Shown here: one piece after another, positions 1 through 9,420 of the stretch
Position numbering within the stretch: position 1 is the first letter of the stretch
How the letters are laid out: every line of letters starts with the position of its first letter
From: Butyrivibrio sp. AE2015
GTDB taxonomy: Bacteria; Bacillota; Clostridia; Lachnospirales; Lachnospiraceae
Assembly: GCF_000420825.1 (NCBI RefSeq)
Contig: NZ_ATVR01000022.1
Span: 1 to 57,727, forward strand
Length of the DNA stretch: 57,727 nucleotides
Direction of reading: 5' to 3'
The notes under the pieces: generated by a model
The model's database searches: none
Seen by the model: only the letters and a program-made list of their open reading frames with translations
What the model was told of the DNA's origin: nothing
Position numbers and translations under genes: made by a program

Positions 1-357
1 GTTTTTCAGAGGTCTCAAAGCACAATTTTATGAAATCATTCCTCAAAATCGCAAAAGAGACCATTTTTCATAGGTAAAGTGGAATTTACTTTTTCATTTG
101 ACCGATTCAAAATCACTAACAACATGTCTGAACCACTATACAAAGCATGTGATACTTGCAAAAAATCTCCAAATCATGTCAGAAGCCTATGCACAAGACA
201 TGAAAATCGAGAAAAATCTCTCGCAGCATGCTATAGCCAGGTAAATCTTTATGTTTTCAATATCCCAAGTCTCCAGCTGATTCAATTTCAGCCATCCCTA
301 CTGTTCTCGGAGTCAGAGCCCGAGGCAATAATCCCCAGCCACACCGCAAGGTGCTTG

Positions 358-483
358 CCATTGACGGGTTCTGAGGAAAACGCTACAATTCTGAATCCGA
401 CGGTGCATGAATCTATCTACTGTTCCCATCATCCTCACCGTCGGCAGAGCCTGCAGGGCGTTTTCCTCAGGTTCAGTCAATGG
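358..483. repeat. 126-nt imperfect long-range inverted repeat
   Basis: CCATTGAC at 358 pairs with GTCAATGG at 476-483. CTGAGGAAAACGC (371-383) pairs with GCGTTTTCCTCAG (458-470). CCGACGGTG (397-405) pairs with CACCGTCGG (436-444), leaving a loop of about 30 nt. The stems are separated by internal loops of unequal length, as in folded RNAs rather than simple terminators. No poly-T follows on either strand. Function unknown. Confidence 0.6.
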
Positions 484-592
484 TGGCGTACTCAGCCGCA
501 ATCTAAGCTTTTCTTATAATAAAAGTCTCGTTTCCAATACATATATTTATCATCATGTGGTTCGTTCTATACATGATGAACTGATAACGAAA

Positions 593-621
593 GAATGCTT
601 ACGCCACCGGCGTAAGCATTC
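593..621 (-). terminator. Perfect 13-bp hairpin downstream of fucO
   Basis: GAATGCTTACGCC (593-605) and GGCGTAAGCATTC (609-621) pair perfectly around a 3-nt loop. On the minus strand the stem is followed only by TTTCG, so the U tract is weak. It lies about 110 nt beyond the fucO stop codon and could end that transcript, or it may be part of the structured region next to it. Confidence 0.45.
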
Positions 622-733
622 GTAATAAAGATCAATTCTTATTATAATCCTCTCGTTAATCTACAACGTAAAATTTGTGAGGAATGTAGAAAAATGCAAA
701 ATCATTTTTCACAGCCCCTCTTAAAATATTTGT

Positions 734-1882
734 TTATGCCATCAGCATGCGGAACATTTCGATAACCTGCTCCTTAGTAGCTTCTCTTGGATTTCCAGGA
801 TAGCATGCATCGTTAAGTGCATCTGTAGCAAGCTGATCAAGGTCTTCTTCTTTGATCTTATCAAGAGTTTTTGGAATACCAACATCCTCAGAAAGCTTCT
901 TAACTGCTGCGATAGCTGCATCACGGTACTCTTCCTGACTCATGTTGTCAACGCCTTCTACGCCCATTGCTCTTGCAACTTCACGAAGTCTCTCGCCTGT
1001 GTACTCACGGTTGAATTCCATAGAAATTGGAAGGAACATAGCACAAGCAACACCGTGTGGTGTGTCATAATGTGCAGAAAGTGTATGAGCCATAGCGTGG
1101 TCGATACCAAGTCCAACGTTTGAGAAGCCCATTCCTGCAATGTACTGGCCAAGAGCCATTCCCTTACGGCCTTCTTTTGTATTCTCAACTGCTCCACGAA
1201 GATTCTTGGAGATAAGTCTGATAGCTTCAAGATGGAACATATCTGTCATTTCCCATGCAGCTCTTGTTGTGTAGCCTTCAATAGCATGTGTAAGAGCATC
1301 CATACCTGTAGCAGCTGTAAGTCCCTTAGGCATTGAAGACATCATTTCAGGATCAACGATAGCTACGATTGGCATGTCATGTGTGTCTACACAAACGAAT
1401 TTTCTTTCTTTTTCTACATCTGTGATAACGTAGTTGATTGTAACCTCTGCTGCTGTTCCAGCTGTAGTAGGAATAGCGATGATAGGTACGCAAGGATTCT
1501 TTGTAGGAGCTACGCCCTCAAGTGAACGCACGTCAGCAAACTCAGGGTTTGTGATGATGATACCAATTGCCTTTGATGTATCCATAGATGAACCGCCACC
1601 TACAGCTACGATACAGTCAGCACCTGACTTTTTGAAAGCTTCTACACCATTTTTTACATTTTCGATTGTAGGGTTAGGCTTAATATCTGAATAAATCTCA
1701 AATGGAATCCCTGCCTTTTCCAAAAGATCTGTTACCTTTCCGGTAACTCCAAATTTGATGAGGTCAGGGTCAGATGCTACAAAAGCCTTTTTAAAGCCAT
1801 GAGCATTGATCTCATTTACAACCTCGCTGATTGCTCCAGCCCCATGATAAGATGTTCCGTTAAGTGATATTCTGTTTGCCAT
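734..1882 (-). CDS. fucO: Lactaldehyde reductase, iron-containing alcohol dehydrogenase
   Basis: Group III iron-dependent alcohol dehydrogenase of 382 residues, the same length as E. coli FucO and with long stretches of similarity, for example IPTTAGTAAEVTINYVITD and GMGFSNVGLGI. It contains the GGGSSMDTSKAIG nucleotide-binding motif near residue 100. The metal ligands are the Asp and His of DALTHAIEGY (about 196-200) and the His residues of the DHAMAH and TPHG segments. FucO reduces L-lactaldehyde, formed from rhamnose or fucose, to 1,2-propanediol with NADH in the cytoplasm. The start MANR was chosen over a start six codons upstream because AGGAAGG sits at the right distance. Its place at the end of a rhamnogalacturonan locus fits disposal of rhamnose-derived lactaldehyde. 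Confidence 0.93.
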   Translation of the reverse strand: MANRISLNGTSYHGAGAISEVVNEINAHGFKKAFVASDPDLIKFGVTGKVTDLLEKAGIPFEIYSDIKPNPTIENVKNGVEAFKKSGADCIVAVGGGSSMDTSKAIGIIITNPEFADVRSLEGVAPTKNPCVPIIAIPTTAGTAAEVTINYVITDVEKERKFVCVDTHDMPIVAIVDPEMMSSMPKGLTAATGMDALTHAIEGYTTRAAWEMTDMFHLEAIRLISKNLRGAVENTKEGRKGMALGQYIAGMGFSNVGLGIDHAMAHTLSAHYDTPHGVACAMFLPISMEFNREYTGERLREVARAMGVEGVDNMSQEEYRDAAIAAVKKLSEDVGIPKTLDKIKEEDLDQLATDALNDACYPGNPREATKEQVIEMFRMLMA

Positions 1883-2076
1883 TCTTCTACCTTCCTCCAT
1901 TTTCTTTTTTATGCGTTTTTTCGCATGTAACCCAATTAAAATTTTACCATAACCAACTGCTCAAATATGAGCTAAAACGCCCATTTTCTTTGCACTTTCA
2001 ATCATTTCTGCAAGGCAATATCTCACTACAGATATTTCTGATTTACCAAAAATTTACCAAAAGCCCAGTAATGTCT
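1883..2076 (-). promoter_or_regulatory. fucO upstream region with tandem TTTACCAAAA repeats
   Basis: A 194-bp gap separates fucO from the PL11 gene. TTTACCAAAA occurs twice in tandem (2042-2051 and 2053-2062), an 11-bp period that resembles an operator. ATGCG-T6-CGCAT (1911-1926) forms a small hairpin just upstream of the fucO ribosome site. There is no terminator-like structure after the PL11 gene, so fucO may be transcribed by read-through, from its own promoter, or both. Confidence 0.3.
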
Positions 2077-4311
2077 TCAGATGTTGTGATCCAGCGGTAC
2101 CTTTGAAAAGTCCATATCCGATGCATAGTAGTAACTGGTGTAGCCCGTTTGGTTATAGCAGTTATTCTGCCAGGCTATGCTTACTCTGTACATTGCATCA
2201 TCCATAGGTGTATAGAGTTTATGCTGTGTAATATCTGTATTTGTATAGATTCTAAGAGCACTGCTGTCCTCAAGCCTTAATACGATTTCTTCCCTGAAAT
2301 CTCCGAAAAGATCTGCTATAAGGCATGGATTGCCCTTTGTTCCGTTATTGGTAAGGGTTCCCTTTGGATCAAGCATTATTCCGTGGGTGATATCATTTAT
2401 CACCCCTCTGTGGCTGCCTTTTAAATAATCAGCCCCATCTATGACCTGAGTAGAAAGATCTGCTGCCCATCGGATGGCCTGATTGGTTGAAGGAGCCTTG
2501 AGCGGAAGCTCACGCCCCTTGCAGTCATATACATCATTTACCCAGCACTGAAGGCCTCTGACATTAGGGGCTATATCCCCGATCATACATCTTCCAAGGT
2601 CTTTGGTTGCAAAAACGCCAAACTTTCCTGTATCATTGCCATCTTTATCCGTGCCGTGTATCACTTCACCCGTAGCAGCATCTCTGAGCGCATAGCCATA
2701 AGGAGCAGCCTCAGCGCCTTCAAATACATTAAATATCTGAAAGCCCTCTCTGTCAGGATCAATATGAGCAACGTGCATGGAATCTCCATGACCCATCTTG
2801 GCATAAGTTCCATCAGGCAGATAGTCATAACTTGAATAAAGAACACTTCCGTCATGATCTATGCAGGCGGCACCGTAAATGATCTCCTGCTTGCCATCCC
2901 CGTCCACATCAGCTACAGACAGGCTGTGATTTCCCTGTCCGGCCAGGATTCCATAAACAGGGTCAGTTCCCTTACCGGCATGAGGATTGTCATTAAAGGG
3001 ATTACTCATAGGAACATGACCACTGTCCACTTTCCAGATTTCTTCAAAGTCCTTGCCATCAAAATTGTAGGCAGCAAGAGTTGTTCTGGTGTAATATCCC
3101 CTGCACATGATAAGACTTGGCCTTTTACCATCAAGAAAGGCCACACCTGCCAGGAATCTGTCCACTCTATTGCAGGGTTCAATCCTCTTCATTGAATAGT
3201 CGCCCCACATAAGACCGTCATCGCCTCGTGGGAAAGGATAGTCTATAGTAGAAAGCTCACGGCCATCACCTGAAAACATGGTCAGATATTCGGGACCTTC
3301 ATATATAAATCCCTCAAATTTCCTGAGCTCATTTTTGGGACTTCTCGATGGAGCATACACATCAAGGAAATAATCTGTAAGCTCATCTGCATCCCTATCG
3401 CTTAAGGGATAGTCATATCTTTTCTCAATTCCAAAGCACTCCTCCAAAGTATCAGGCCAGTTCCCTGCCTTAACTTCAGGATGCTCTTTCCAGGATAAAA
3501 AGACATTCTTCATGTGCTTTTTGTAATCATCAGCGGAGCACACGTAGTTATCTTCATTGGAATATCCCTTCAAAAGATCTTTTTCCGAAATCGTAATAAA
3601 TTTTTCTGAAATCACTTCTCCGTCTTGGCCAAAGCATATCATCTTTGTTCCCGGCGCAGTCTTTACCGCCATTTCAGCCCTGCCATCGCCATCAAAATCA
3701 TAGACCATGAACTGGGTGTAATGGGCACCTGCTCTGATATTGGGTCCCATATCAAGTCTCCAGAAAAGGTGGCCCGACAAGCTGTAACAATCGATGATAC
3801 ATCTTCCTGTATAGCCCTTTATGGAAACGTCCTGGGAATTGGTTGGATCCCACTTTACAATGTACTCGTACTCTCCATCACCATTGACATCACCAATGCT
3901 CATATCATTTAAAGTGTACTCAAATGTTTCTCCAGTCGGTGTCACTCCGCCTTCAGGCTTTTGTACCGGAATATCAAGGTAGTTTTCTCCGCTTTCCCAT
4001 ACTGAAACTTCAAGGCTCTTGTCTGCAGCAAAAAAGCTCTTGTCCAATACCTTATCACCAAATATCATACTGCTATCATCGACCTCAACAGCATATTTTG
4101 ATTTCTCATTGCCCTCTTTATCCAGGTAATTTGTGGAGTCTGTAACTGTAGCTATCTGTTTTCCATCCCTGTATATCTTAAAATCAACGCCAACAAGCCC
4201 CGTAGCATTACTTCCAAATGCTTCTCTTTTAAAAAGTCTCCAGGATAAAAAGATACCGGTGCTTGTCTTTACCGCGATCAAGCCTCTTCCTAAATTTTCT
4301 CTCTGTTCCAT
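2077..4311 (-). CDS. Rhamnogalacturonan lyase, polysaccharide lyase family 11, cytoplasmic
   Basis: A 744-residue protein of the PL11 family, which includes B. subtilis YesW and YesX (about 610-620 residues). These enzymes cleave rhamnogalacturonan I between rhamnose and galacturonate by beta-elimination and need calcium. Visible calcium-binding loops are DVNGDG (141-146), DFDGDG (205-210) and DVDGDG (468-473), typical of this eight-bladed propeller. The segment NIRAGAHYTQFMVYD is characteristic. The N terminus has no signal peptide, as in the intracellular exo-type YesX. The ribosome site AAGGAA precedes the ATG, and the gene follows the esterase gene by 12 nt. It probably trims imported oligosaccharides. 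Endo or exo action cannot be told from sequence alone. Confidence 0.9.
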   Translation of the reverse strand: MEQRENLGRGLIAVKTSTGIFLSWRLFKREAFGSNATGLVGVDFKIYRDGKQIATVTDSTNYLDKEGNEKSKYAVEVDDSSMIFGDKVLDKSFFAADKSLEVSVWESGENYLDIPVQKPEGGVTPTGETFEYTLNDMSIGDVNGDGEYEYIVKWDPTNSQDVSIKGYTGRCIIDCYSLSGHLFWRLDMGPNIRAGAHYTQFMVYDFDGDGRAEMAVKTAPGTKMICFGQDGEVISEKFITISEKDLLKGYSNEDNYVCSADDYKKHMKNVFLSWKEHPEVKAGNWPDTLEECFGIEKRYDYPLSDRDADELTDYFLDVYAPSRSPKNELRKFEGFIYEGPEYLTMFSGDGRELSTIDYPFPRGDDGLMWGDYSMKRIEPCNRVDRFLAGVAFLDGKRPSLIMCRGYYTRTTLAAYNFDGKDFEEIWKVDSGHVPMSNPFNDNPHAGKGTDPVYGILAGQGNHSLSVADVDGDGKQEIIYGAACIDHDGSVLYSSYDYLPDGTYAKMGHGDSMHVAHIDPDREGFQIFNVFEGAEAAPYGYALRDAATGEVIHGTDKDGNDTGKFGVFATKDLGRCMIGDIAPNVRGLQCWVNDVYDCKGRELPLKAPSTNQAIRWAADLSTQVIDGADYLKGSHRGVINDITHGIMLDPKGTLTNNGTKGNPCLIADLFGDFREEIVLRLEDSSALRIYTNTDITQHKLYTPMDDAMYRVSIAWQNNCYNQTGYTSYYYASDMDFSKVPLDHNI

Positions 4312-4323
4312 GTCTTCTTTCCT

Positions 4324-5052
4324 TCAGGATATTATTTTCTTAAGTTCCTTTGCCACAAACCCGGCATAAATGAAGGCTCCCTCAAATTTGAGGTGCGCAT
4401 TGTCTTCTTTTCCCTCAATCGCACTCTCAAACATACCTTTATCAAGATTCATATATATACCCTTGCAGGCCTCTTCCCCAATCCTGCTGTTATACTCTGC
4501 CGTCATTTTCCCCAGATCTATGCAAAAGAGCTTCTTTTCATCCGCCACTTCCAGCATTTTTTCTCTGTACTCAGGAAAAGAAATCCTGCAGTTTCCATTC
4601 TCATCAAAATCTTTCATGGCAATGGCAGTCACAAGAACCGGCACTGCCTTTTTGGCAAGAAGTGGATCAATATAATCATTTATCAGTTTTTCTTTATATT
4701 CTTCTGGAGATAGAAATCGCTCTTCCTTCTCCTTATATGCATCATTATGAGCTGACTGTATAAGGCAATAGTCCCCCTGACATACGCCATTTATAACTTC
4801 GTCAAAGCGCCCTTCATCATAAAAGCTCTTTAGGCTTCTTCCAGCCATGGCCCTGTTATCTATCACGAAATCCTCAACGTCATAGGTAACAGCATTATCG
4901 AATTTTGAACCCTTTGAATGATACACATTCACATTGTTATCGCAAAAATATCTATAGAGCATAGCCCCCCATCCGCACTGAGGAGCAGCCTCCAATTTGT
5001 AAGTCTGTACAGTCGAATCCCCCACAAGATATATTCTTGTTTTTCTATCCAT
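4324..5052 (-). CDS. Rhamnogalacturonan acetylesterase, SGNH family, CE12-like
   Basis: A 242-residue SGNH hydrolase. Block I is GDST (11-14) with nucleophile Ser13, block II is NRAMAGRS (about 66-73), block III is AHND (101-104), and block V is the D217-N-A-H220 catalytic pair. Block III usually reads GHND in CE12 enzymes, so Ala101 is a small departure. No signal peptide is visible, so it probably removes O-acetyl groups from galacturonate in imported RG-I fragments. That would let the neighbouring lyases act. It sits between the PL26-like and PL11 genes in one operon. The ribosome site (GGGGATGG) is further from the ATG than usual. B. subtilis RhgT/YesT is the nearest model. Confidence 0.85.
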   Translation of the reverse strand: MDRKTRIYLVGDSTVQTYKLEAAPQCGWGAMLYRYFCDNNVNVYHSKGSKFDNAVTYDVEDFVIDNRAMAGRSLKSFYDEGRFDEVINGVCQGDYCLIQSAHNDAYKEKEERFLSPEEYKEKLINDYIDPLLAKKAVPVLVTAIAMKDFDENGNCRISFPEYREKMLEVADEKKLFCIDLGKMTAEYNSRIGEEACKGIYMNLDKGMFESAIEGKEDNAHLKFEGAFIYAGFVAKELKKIIS

Positions 5053-5088
5053 CGTTAATAAACCATCCCCAATATCTTTTTATGCCTC

Positions 5089-7659
5089 TTATATTTCCTC
5101 CGGCATCCACTTTCTCGCAAACTCCATTGCCACAATAGTATTGAGGCACCACTGAGCAGCAACATTCGTAGATATTCCGGTTATTTCCCTGAGCTTTTCC
5201 TGATTACCGGCATTCTCAACCACGATTTCCTTAAATGTATCATCACCTGTTTCAGAAGAAATAGCATCTTTTAGGATTTGCCAAACCTTTTTTCCAAGTT
5301 TTTCATCGTCATAGTAGCTTGCAGCGTAGGCAACTACTCCAGCAGCCATGAAAGGATAAGAAAACTGTCTCTGCCCGATTCTGCCGTCTGTGAGGCGATT
5401 TTGTTCCGCATTGTCAAGGGTATAAAACCACCCATAGTCAGCAAGCATCTTGTCCCACTCAGGATCATCAAGTAGCTGAGTCATCTCAAGCCAGGTCTGC
5501 TCTGATCCCTGACAAATTGAAAGGTGGCTTCCTCCCGTTGCCCTGTCGCCAATATATCTCATGTGTGAGGTTTCAGGATCATACTCAAAATCAGTGCCTG
5601 ACATAAGCTTAAGTGGTGTTTCCTTAAGATCAGCAATTCCTGTCTTTATCTTTTCAAGATATTTTTTATCCTCATTCTGCTCCCACCAGGTCATCCAGTC
5701 TGAACAGAAGCTGCTCCAATCAGGGCCTGTGCGGGCATGAGTTGGATAAACCATATCTTTTTTATCAAAAAAGAATCTAAGCGGATCCGTTTCTCCTACG
5801 GCCACATCCGCGTCTTTTACCTCTTCAAAATAATCCATGAGCCTGTAGTCGCCTGTGAGGTAGTAATACATCCTGTGGTGCCCTGCCATAGCTATTCTGG
5901 CTTCCTTGCAAGGGCATCCCCAGTGGCGGACATTATGCCTCGAGCCAAGGCCCTTGTACTTTCCAAAGTGATAAACATCAACCTCTGAACAATGCCTTGT
6001 CATGGCCTCGCAGATCTTAAACACATCATTTCTTCCTGTTCTGAGGAAATAGAACCACAGCCAGAAAGTCGGCACAAGCTCTGTATTTTGCCATGCATAG
6101 CCGCCCATGTCATAGCGCCATACATGCCTGTAAGGGTCATAAGTGTGCATGAAATCGCCGTAATCAAAGATTCCATACCACTTTCGCTGTTCAATCTCAT
6201 TTTTGTAAAAATCAAATACCTTATCTATCTGCTGCTCAAAAAACTTTTCAGACTTCGTTTTCCTCTCTTCAAGGCTCCAGAATCCAAAGGCCCTAAGAGA
6301 ATGAAGATATTCAGCCCCTGCATAGTAAAATGCCCTGTTCTGAACCCTTTGATAGAATTCATCAATCTCTTTATCCTCTGGAATCAGTTCATCAAAAAAT
6401 CTTATGCTGTATTCCGATGTATTGGCGATTCCATAAGCGCTGGCTCCATAGACATCAAATCCCTCATAGTAAGTTTGTGAATAGCCGATGTCCTCATAGT
6501 GCCTAAAGTCGTAGGCATCAGCCTGAGGCGGCAGAAGCCAGATTGTTGCCTTGGCAGTATCTTTTGAAACATCTTTAAACTCAATTGTTGATGGGTACTT
6601 TTGCCAAAAATCCTTAAGTCCCACCATTATTCCGCCACAATCAGAGCCAAACGCTGCAACTCCCTTTGCTCTGTTTCCGTTAAGACAGTCTATATAGCAC
6701 ACATTATCTTTATTTGTTCTTTTCCTTATGACAAAATGCTCTGAACTATCCTGAAAAAGATAATAATCATTCCATATAGGCATCTCTTTAGAAGCTTTAA
6801 CGGCATTAATGTCTTCATCTTTGTGCTCTGTAAATGCTAATCTTTTTCCTGCAACCTGAGCCCTGTAAATATCAGGTTCTACCCTTGGATGCCAGCAAAG
6901 AAGCATTGCATTTTCTTCATTAAAACAGCCATTATCAGTAGCAAACTTTACATGCCTGTTGTACTGCTCTCCTTTGGCAGGCACATCAAAAGAAATACCG
7001 ACACCTTTAAGGAAATCCTTTGTTTCATCACCATCATAGAAAAATGTATGGGTAAATCTAAATTCAGGGCTGTCCTTATAAATTTCCATAAATATAGAAA
7101 AAGGAATCCTGCTGTCACAAGGTGTTTTATGAGTTCCGCTAAACTTAACGACGCACCTTGTGATCCCACATTCTATTATCTCAGCTTTTTCGACAACTCC
7201 CTCAAAAGGAACTGTCTTCTTTGAATACTCATCCTCACGATTCTCAATCAAAACCTGCAGATATGCACATTTTGCCAGCCTTTTCCCATTATAGGAAAGG
7301 TCATTAAAAAGGATGCTCCCTTTTTTGTTTACTGATAGCGATACCTTACCTGCTGTTATGTCAAAAGAACTCTCGCTTTCTTTTACATTGCAGGTGTCCA
7401 TAGCACCTTCTGCATCATCTTGATTCAAAACCGGAAGAACCTCAGCCACATCTCCTATTTTTTCTGCATCAACAACGTGAGCAGCCCACTTAACGCTGCC
7501 ATCAGGCCAAAAAGCCGTCACCCTCGACTGAAGCATTTCTTCTTTATCCCCGTATTTTACAGAAAAAGAAGCATTTCTTTTAACACTTCCTTTCTCCCAC
7601 ATGCTTCCAAATGTCGTATAACCCTTTGCAGCTGTCTCTGCCAATCTCTGAACCTTCAT
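5089..7659 (-). CDS. YetA-type exo-rhamnogalacturonan lyase, PL26-like, cytoplasmic
   Basis: 856 residues, matching the length of B. subtilis YetA (about 857), which lies next to lplABCD in that organism. The family shares a three-part architecture (an N-terminal RIFT-barrel domain, then catalytic and C-terminal domains) with the fungal exo-rhamnogalacturonan lyase PcRGLX (PL26). The central part is rich in aromatic and His motifs such as GDFMHTYDPYRHVWRYDMGG and HNVRHWGCPCK. There is no signal peptide. MKVQ was chosen as the start because GAGGATGGGG lies just upstream and the length then fits YetA. The enzyme would release unsaturated galacturonosyl-rhamnose from imported oligosaccharide ends. 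The family is clear, but activity of bacterial YetA-type members is less well established. Confidence 0.82.
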   Translation of the reverse strand: MKVQRLAETAAKGYTTFGSMWEKGSVKRNASFSVKYGDKEEMLQSRVTAFWPDGSVKWAAHVVDAEKIGDVAEVLPVLNQDDAEGAMDTCNVKESESSFDITAGKVSLSVNKKGSILFNDLSYNGKRLAKCAYLQVLIENREDEYSKKTVPFEGVVEKAEIIECGITRCVVKFSGTHKTPCDSRIPFSIFMEIYKDSPEFRFTHTFFYDGDETKDFLKGVGISFDVPAKGEQYNRHVKFATDNGCFNEENAMLLCWHPRVEPDIYRAQVAGKRLAFTEHKDEDINAVKASKEMPIWNDYYLFQDSSEHFVIRKRTNKDNVCYIDCLNGNRAKGVAAFGSDCGGIMVGLKDFWQKYPSTIEFKDVSKDTAKATIWLLPPQADAYDFRHYEDIGYSQTYYEGFDVYGASAYGIANTSEYSIRFFDELIPEDKEIDEFYQRVQNRAFYYAGAEYLHSLRAFGFWSLEERKTKSEKFFEQQIDKVFDFYKNEIEQRKWYGIFDYGDFMHTYDPYRHVWRYDMGGYAWQNTELVPTFWLWFYFLRTGRNDVFKICEAMTRHCSEVDVYHFGKYKGLGSRHNVRHWGCPCKEARIAMAGHHRMYYYLTGDYRLMDYFEEVKDADVAVGETDPLRFFFDKKDMVYPTHARTGPDWSSFCSDWMTWWEQNEDKKYLEKIKTGIADLKETPLKLMSGTDFEYDPETSHMRYIGDRATGGSHLSICQGSEQTWLEMTQLLDDPEWDKMLADYGWFYTLDNAEQNRLTDGRIGQRQFSYPFMAAGVVAYAASYYDDEKLGKKVWQILKDAISSETGDDTFKEIVVENAGNQEKLREITGISTNVAAQWCLNTIVAMEFARKWMPEEI

Positions 7660-7671
7660 ACCCCATCCTCT

Positions 7672-7716
7672 TAAAATGAGCATGGGGACTTATGCCCCAT
7701 GCTCTTTATCATTTTA
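7672..7716 (-). promoter_or_regulatory. Intercistronic stem-loop between lplA-like and yetA-like genes
   Basis: GAGCATGGGG (7678-7687) pairs with CCCCATGCTC (7695-7704) around a 7-nt loop. An outer TAAAATGA/TCATTTTA pair (7672-7679 and 7709-7716) extends it through a bulge. There is no U tract, so it is more likely an RNA-stabilising or processing hairpin than a full terminator. Hairpins of this sort often follow binding-protein genes and raise their mRNA level relative to downstream genes. Confidence 0.6.
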
Positions 7717-7732
7717 GTAACAAGAATCTGTT

Positions 7733-9337
7733 TTACTGAACCTGTGCGTTTACTTCGTCGATGATTGTTGCATAGCCACGGTTTAAAACATCATCCCATG
7801 CTGCTTTAAGACCTGCTTCATCGATCTCGCCACAGATGTACTGTGTACGTGCCTGTGAAATCTTGTCATCAAGATCCTTACCCATTGAAGCGTATGTTGT
7901 TGAATTGATAAGGTATGGAAGTGCAGGATTGATAACTGCATACTTCTCAGCATCTGCCTTTACCTGATTTTCAAGATTCTGACGCTCTGTCTTTTCTTCT
8001 CCAAGTGTAGAATCGATGTTTGGAATATAAGCAACGAGCTGGTTAAGTCCTGCGTAATTTGCCTTAAGTGCATCATCACTTGAATCAAGACGAACAATGT
8101 TGCCGTTCTCATTGATCTCATAGTTTACTCCCTCAAGACCATAGCCTGTAAGGATAAGCATTTCCTCATCGCACATTCTGTCAAGGAATGTAAGAGCAGC
8201 CTCTACCTTCTCAGGTGTATCACAAGTTGAAGCTGAAAGTGTGAAGTATCCGTTGTAACCTGATGTAGCCATTGTCTTGCCATCAATGTTGCTAAGAAGG
8301 TTCATTGAAGCAAACTCTGAAGGATCTACAACTGATGGGATCTCGTTGTTTACGAAGTAATCCCAAACTCTTCTTCCACCATCAAGAACGTCGATGTATA
8401 CACCATTCTCACCGTTCTTACAACCATCTGACCATGTATCTGTTGTACGTGAAGCCCAGTCTGAAGGCATAAGTCCCTCTGAATAGAGTTTCTTGAACCA
8501 GTTAAGTGCTGTCATGTACTCTTCCTGCTGCCATACCGGAACAAGCTTTCCATCAACTTCTGCCCATCCGTTGCCGCAGCCAAACCATGTCTGCATGATA
8601 TCGAAAGGACCTGTATAAGATGTCATTTCCATACCGATTGTATCGTTCTGACCGTTTCCGTCTGGATCTTCGTATGTAAACTTGTAGAGCATGTTGTAAA
8701 CATCATCAATTGTCTTAGGCTCTGAAAGGCCAAGCTTGTCAGCCCAGTCTTTACGATATGACATACCATATCTTCCAAGTACACGAGCTCTGTAGATACC
8801 GATCTGCTTGCCATCAACTGTAAGTGACTTAGCTACGTCTGCGTTCTGCTTTGAAAGGTTAGGATACTTCTCTGTATCCTTAAGGTACTCTGTAAGATCA
8901 ACGAAAGCTCCCTGCTTAGCTGCTGTAACAACTGTACCAGTAACTGCTCCGTTCCATGTCATGATCATTGGCATTGACTTAGGATCCTGCATTGCAAGTG
9001 TTGCCTTCTCTTCAAGAACATCGTTCTGTACCCACTGGATGTCAACATCAACACCTGTATGAGCCTCAAGCTCCTGCATGATCTGATCTGCATAATCTCC
9101 TGTGTTTGAAGCACCTGAGTTGAAATCAATTGTCATAAATGTAACTGTTGGATATTCAACCGGTGTCTCGGCTGTCTGTGCTGCCTCTGTAGTAGCTGTA
9201 GATGTTGTAGCATCAGCAGTCTGTGTGTTCTCAGTTGTCTGAGAATCTGTTGTCTGTGTTGTAGCCTGTGAACCACAAGCTGCAATCCCCATTACCATGC
9301 TTACACTAAGTAATGTTGCAAGTAACTTCTTTTTCAT
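7733..9337 (-). CDS. Sugar ABC transporter substrate-binding lipoprotein, LplA-like
   Basis: A 534-residue extracellular binding protein of the family 1 group that includes B. subtilis LplA. The N terminus is a lipoprotein signal: KKK, a hydrophobic core, then the lipobox GIAAC with Cys near residue 21. A Thr/Gln/Ser/Ala-rich linker of about 40 residues follows. The start was set at MKKK because AAGGAGGATT precedes it by the correct spacing. It should bind rhamnogalacturonan or related pectic oligosaccharides at the cell surface and pass them to the two permeases encoded just upstream in the operon. No ATPase gene is present, so a shared MsmX-type ATPase is likely used. Substrate identity is inferred from the neighbouring lyases. 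Confidence 0.88.
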   Translation of the reverse strand: MKKKLLATLLSVSMVMGIAACGSQATTQTTDSQTTENTQTADATTSTATTEAAQTAETPVEYPTVTFMTIDFNSGASNTGDYADQIMQELEAHTGVDVDIQWVQNDVLEEKATLAMQDPKSMPMIMTWNGAVTGTVVTAAKQGAFVDLTEYLKDTEKYPNLSKQNADVAKSLTVDGKQIGIYRARVLGRYGMSYRKDWADKLGLSEPKTIDDVYNMLYKFTYEDPDGNGQNDTIGMEMTSYTGPFDIMQTWFGCGNGWAEVDGKLVPVWQQEEYMTALNWFKKLYSEGLMPSDWASRTTDTWSDGCKNGENGVYIDVLDGGRRVWDYFVNNEIPSVVDPSEFASMNLLSNIDGKTMATSGYNGYFTLSASTCDTPEKVEAALTFLDRMCDEEMLILTGYGLEGVNYEINENGNIVRLDSSDDALKANYAGLNQLVAYIPNIDSTLGEEKTERQNLENQVKADAEKYAVINPALPYLINSTTYASMGKDLDDKISQARTQYICGEIDEAGLKAAWDDVLNRGYATIIDEVNAQVQ

Positions 9338-9420
9338 TGTAATCCTCCTTAAGAAAGAAAATGTGTATATGAATCTCACCATTTGAGAATTCATTCATTA
9401 AGTGCTAAGTTAATAAGGAA

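Larger units (their letters stand above)
1..733. other. Gene-free region with nested inverted repeats
   Basis: No reading frame here has a convincing start, ribosome site and protein-like composition. Several inverted repeats follow one another: GGTCTC/GAGACC (12-62), CATGTCT/AGACATG (124-202), CGAGA/TCTCtCG (about 209-224), CTCGG/CCGAG (about 306-324), a 126-nt long-range hairpin (358-483) and a perfect 13-bp hairpin (593-621). This could be a structured RNA or a decayed mobile element. A weak protein-like stretch on the minus strand (about 313-501) lacks a ribosome site. Transcription direction cannot be decided from the sequence. Confidence 0.4.

Noticed and set aside
313..501. A 62-codon minus-strand frame in the first region
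   Set aside because: No ribosome site, no recognisable family, and it lies over the arms of a long inverted repeat, which explains the open frame.
593..621. CRISPR repeat
   Set aside because: Single copy, no spacing pattern, no cas genes.
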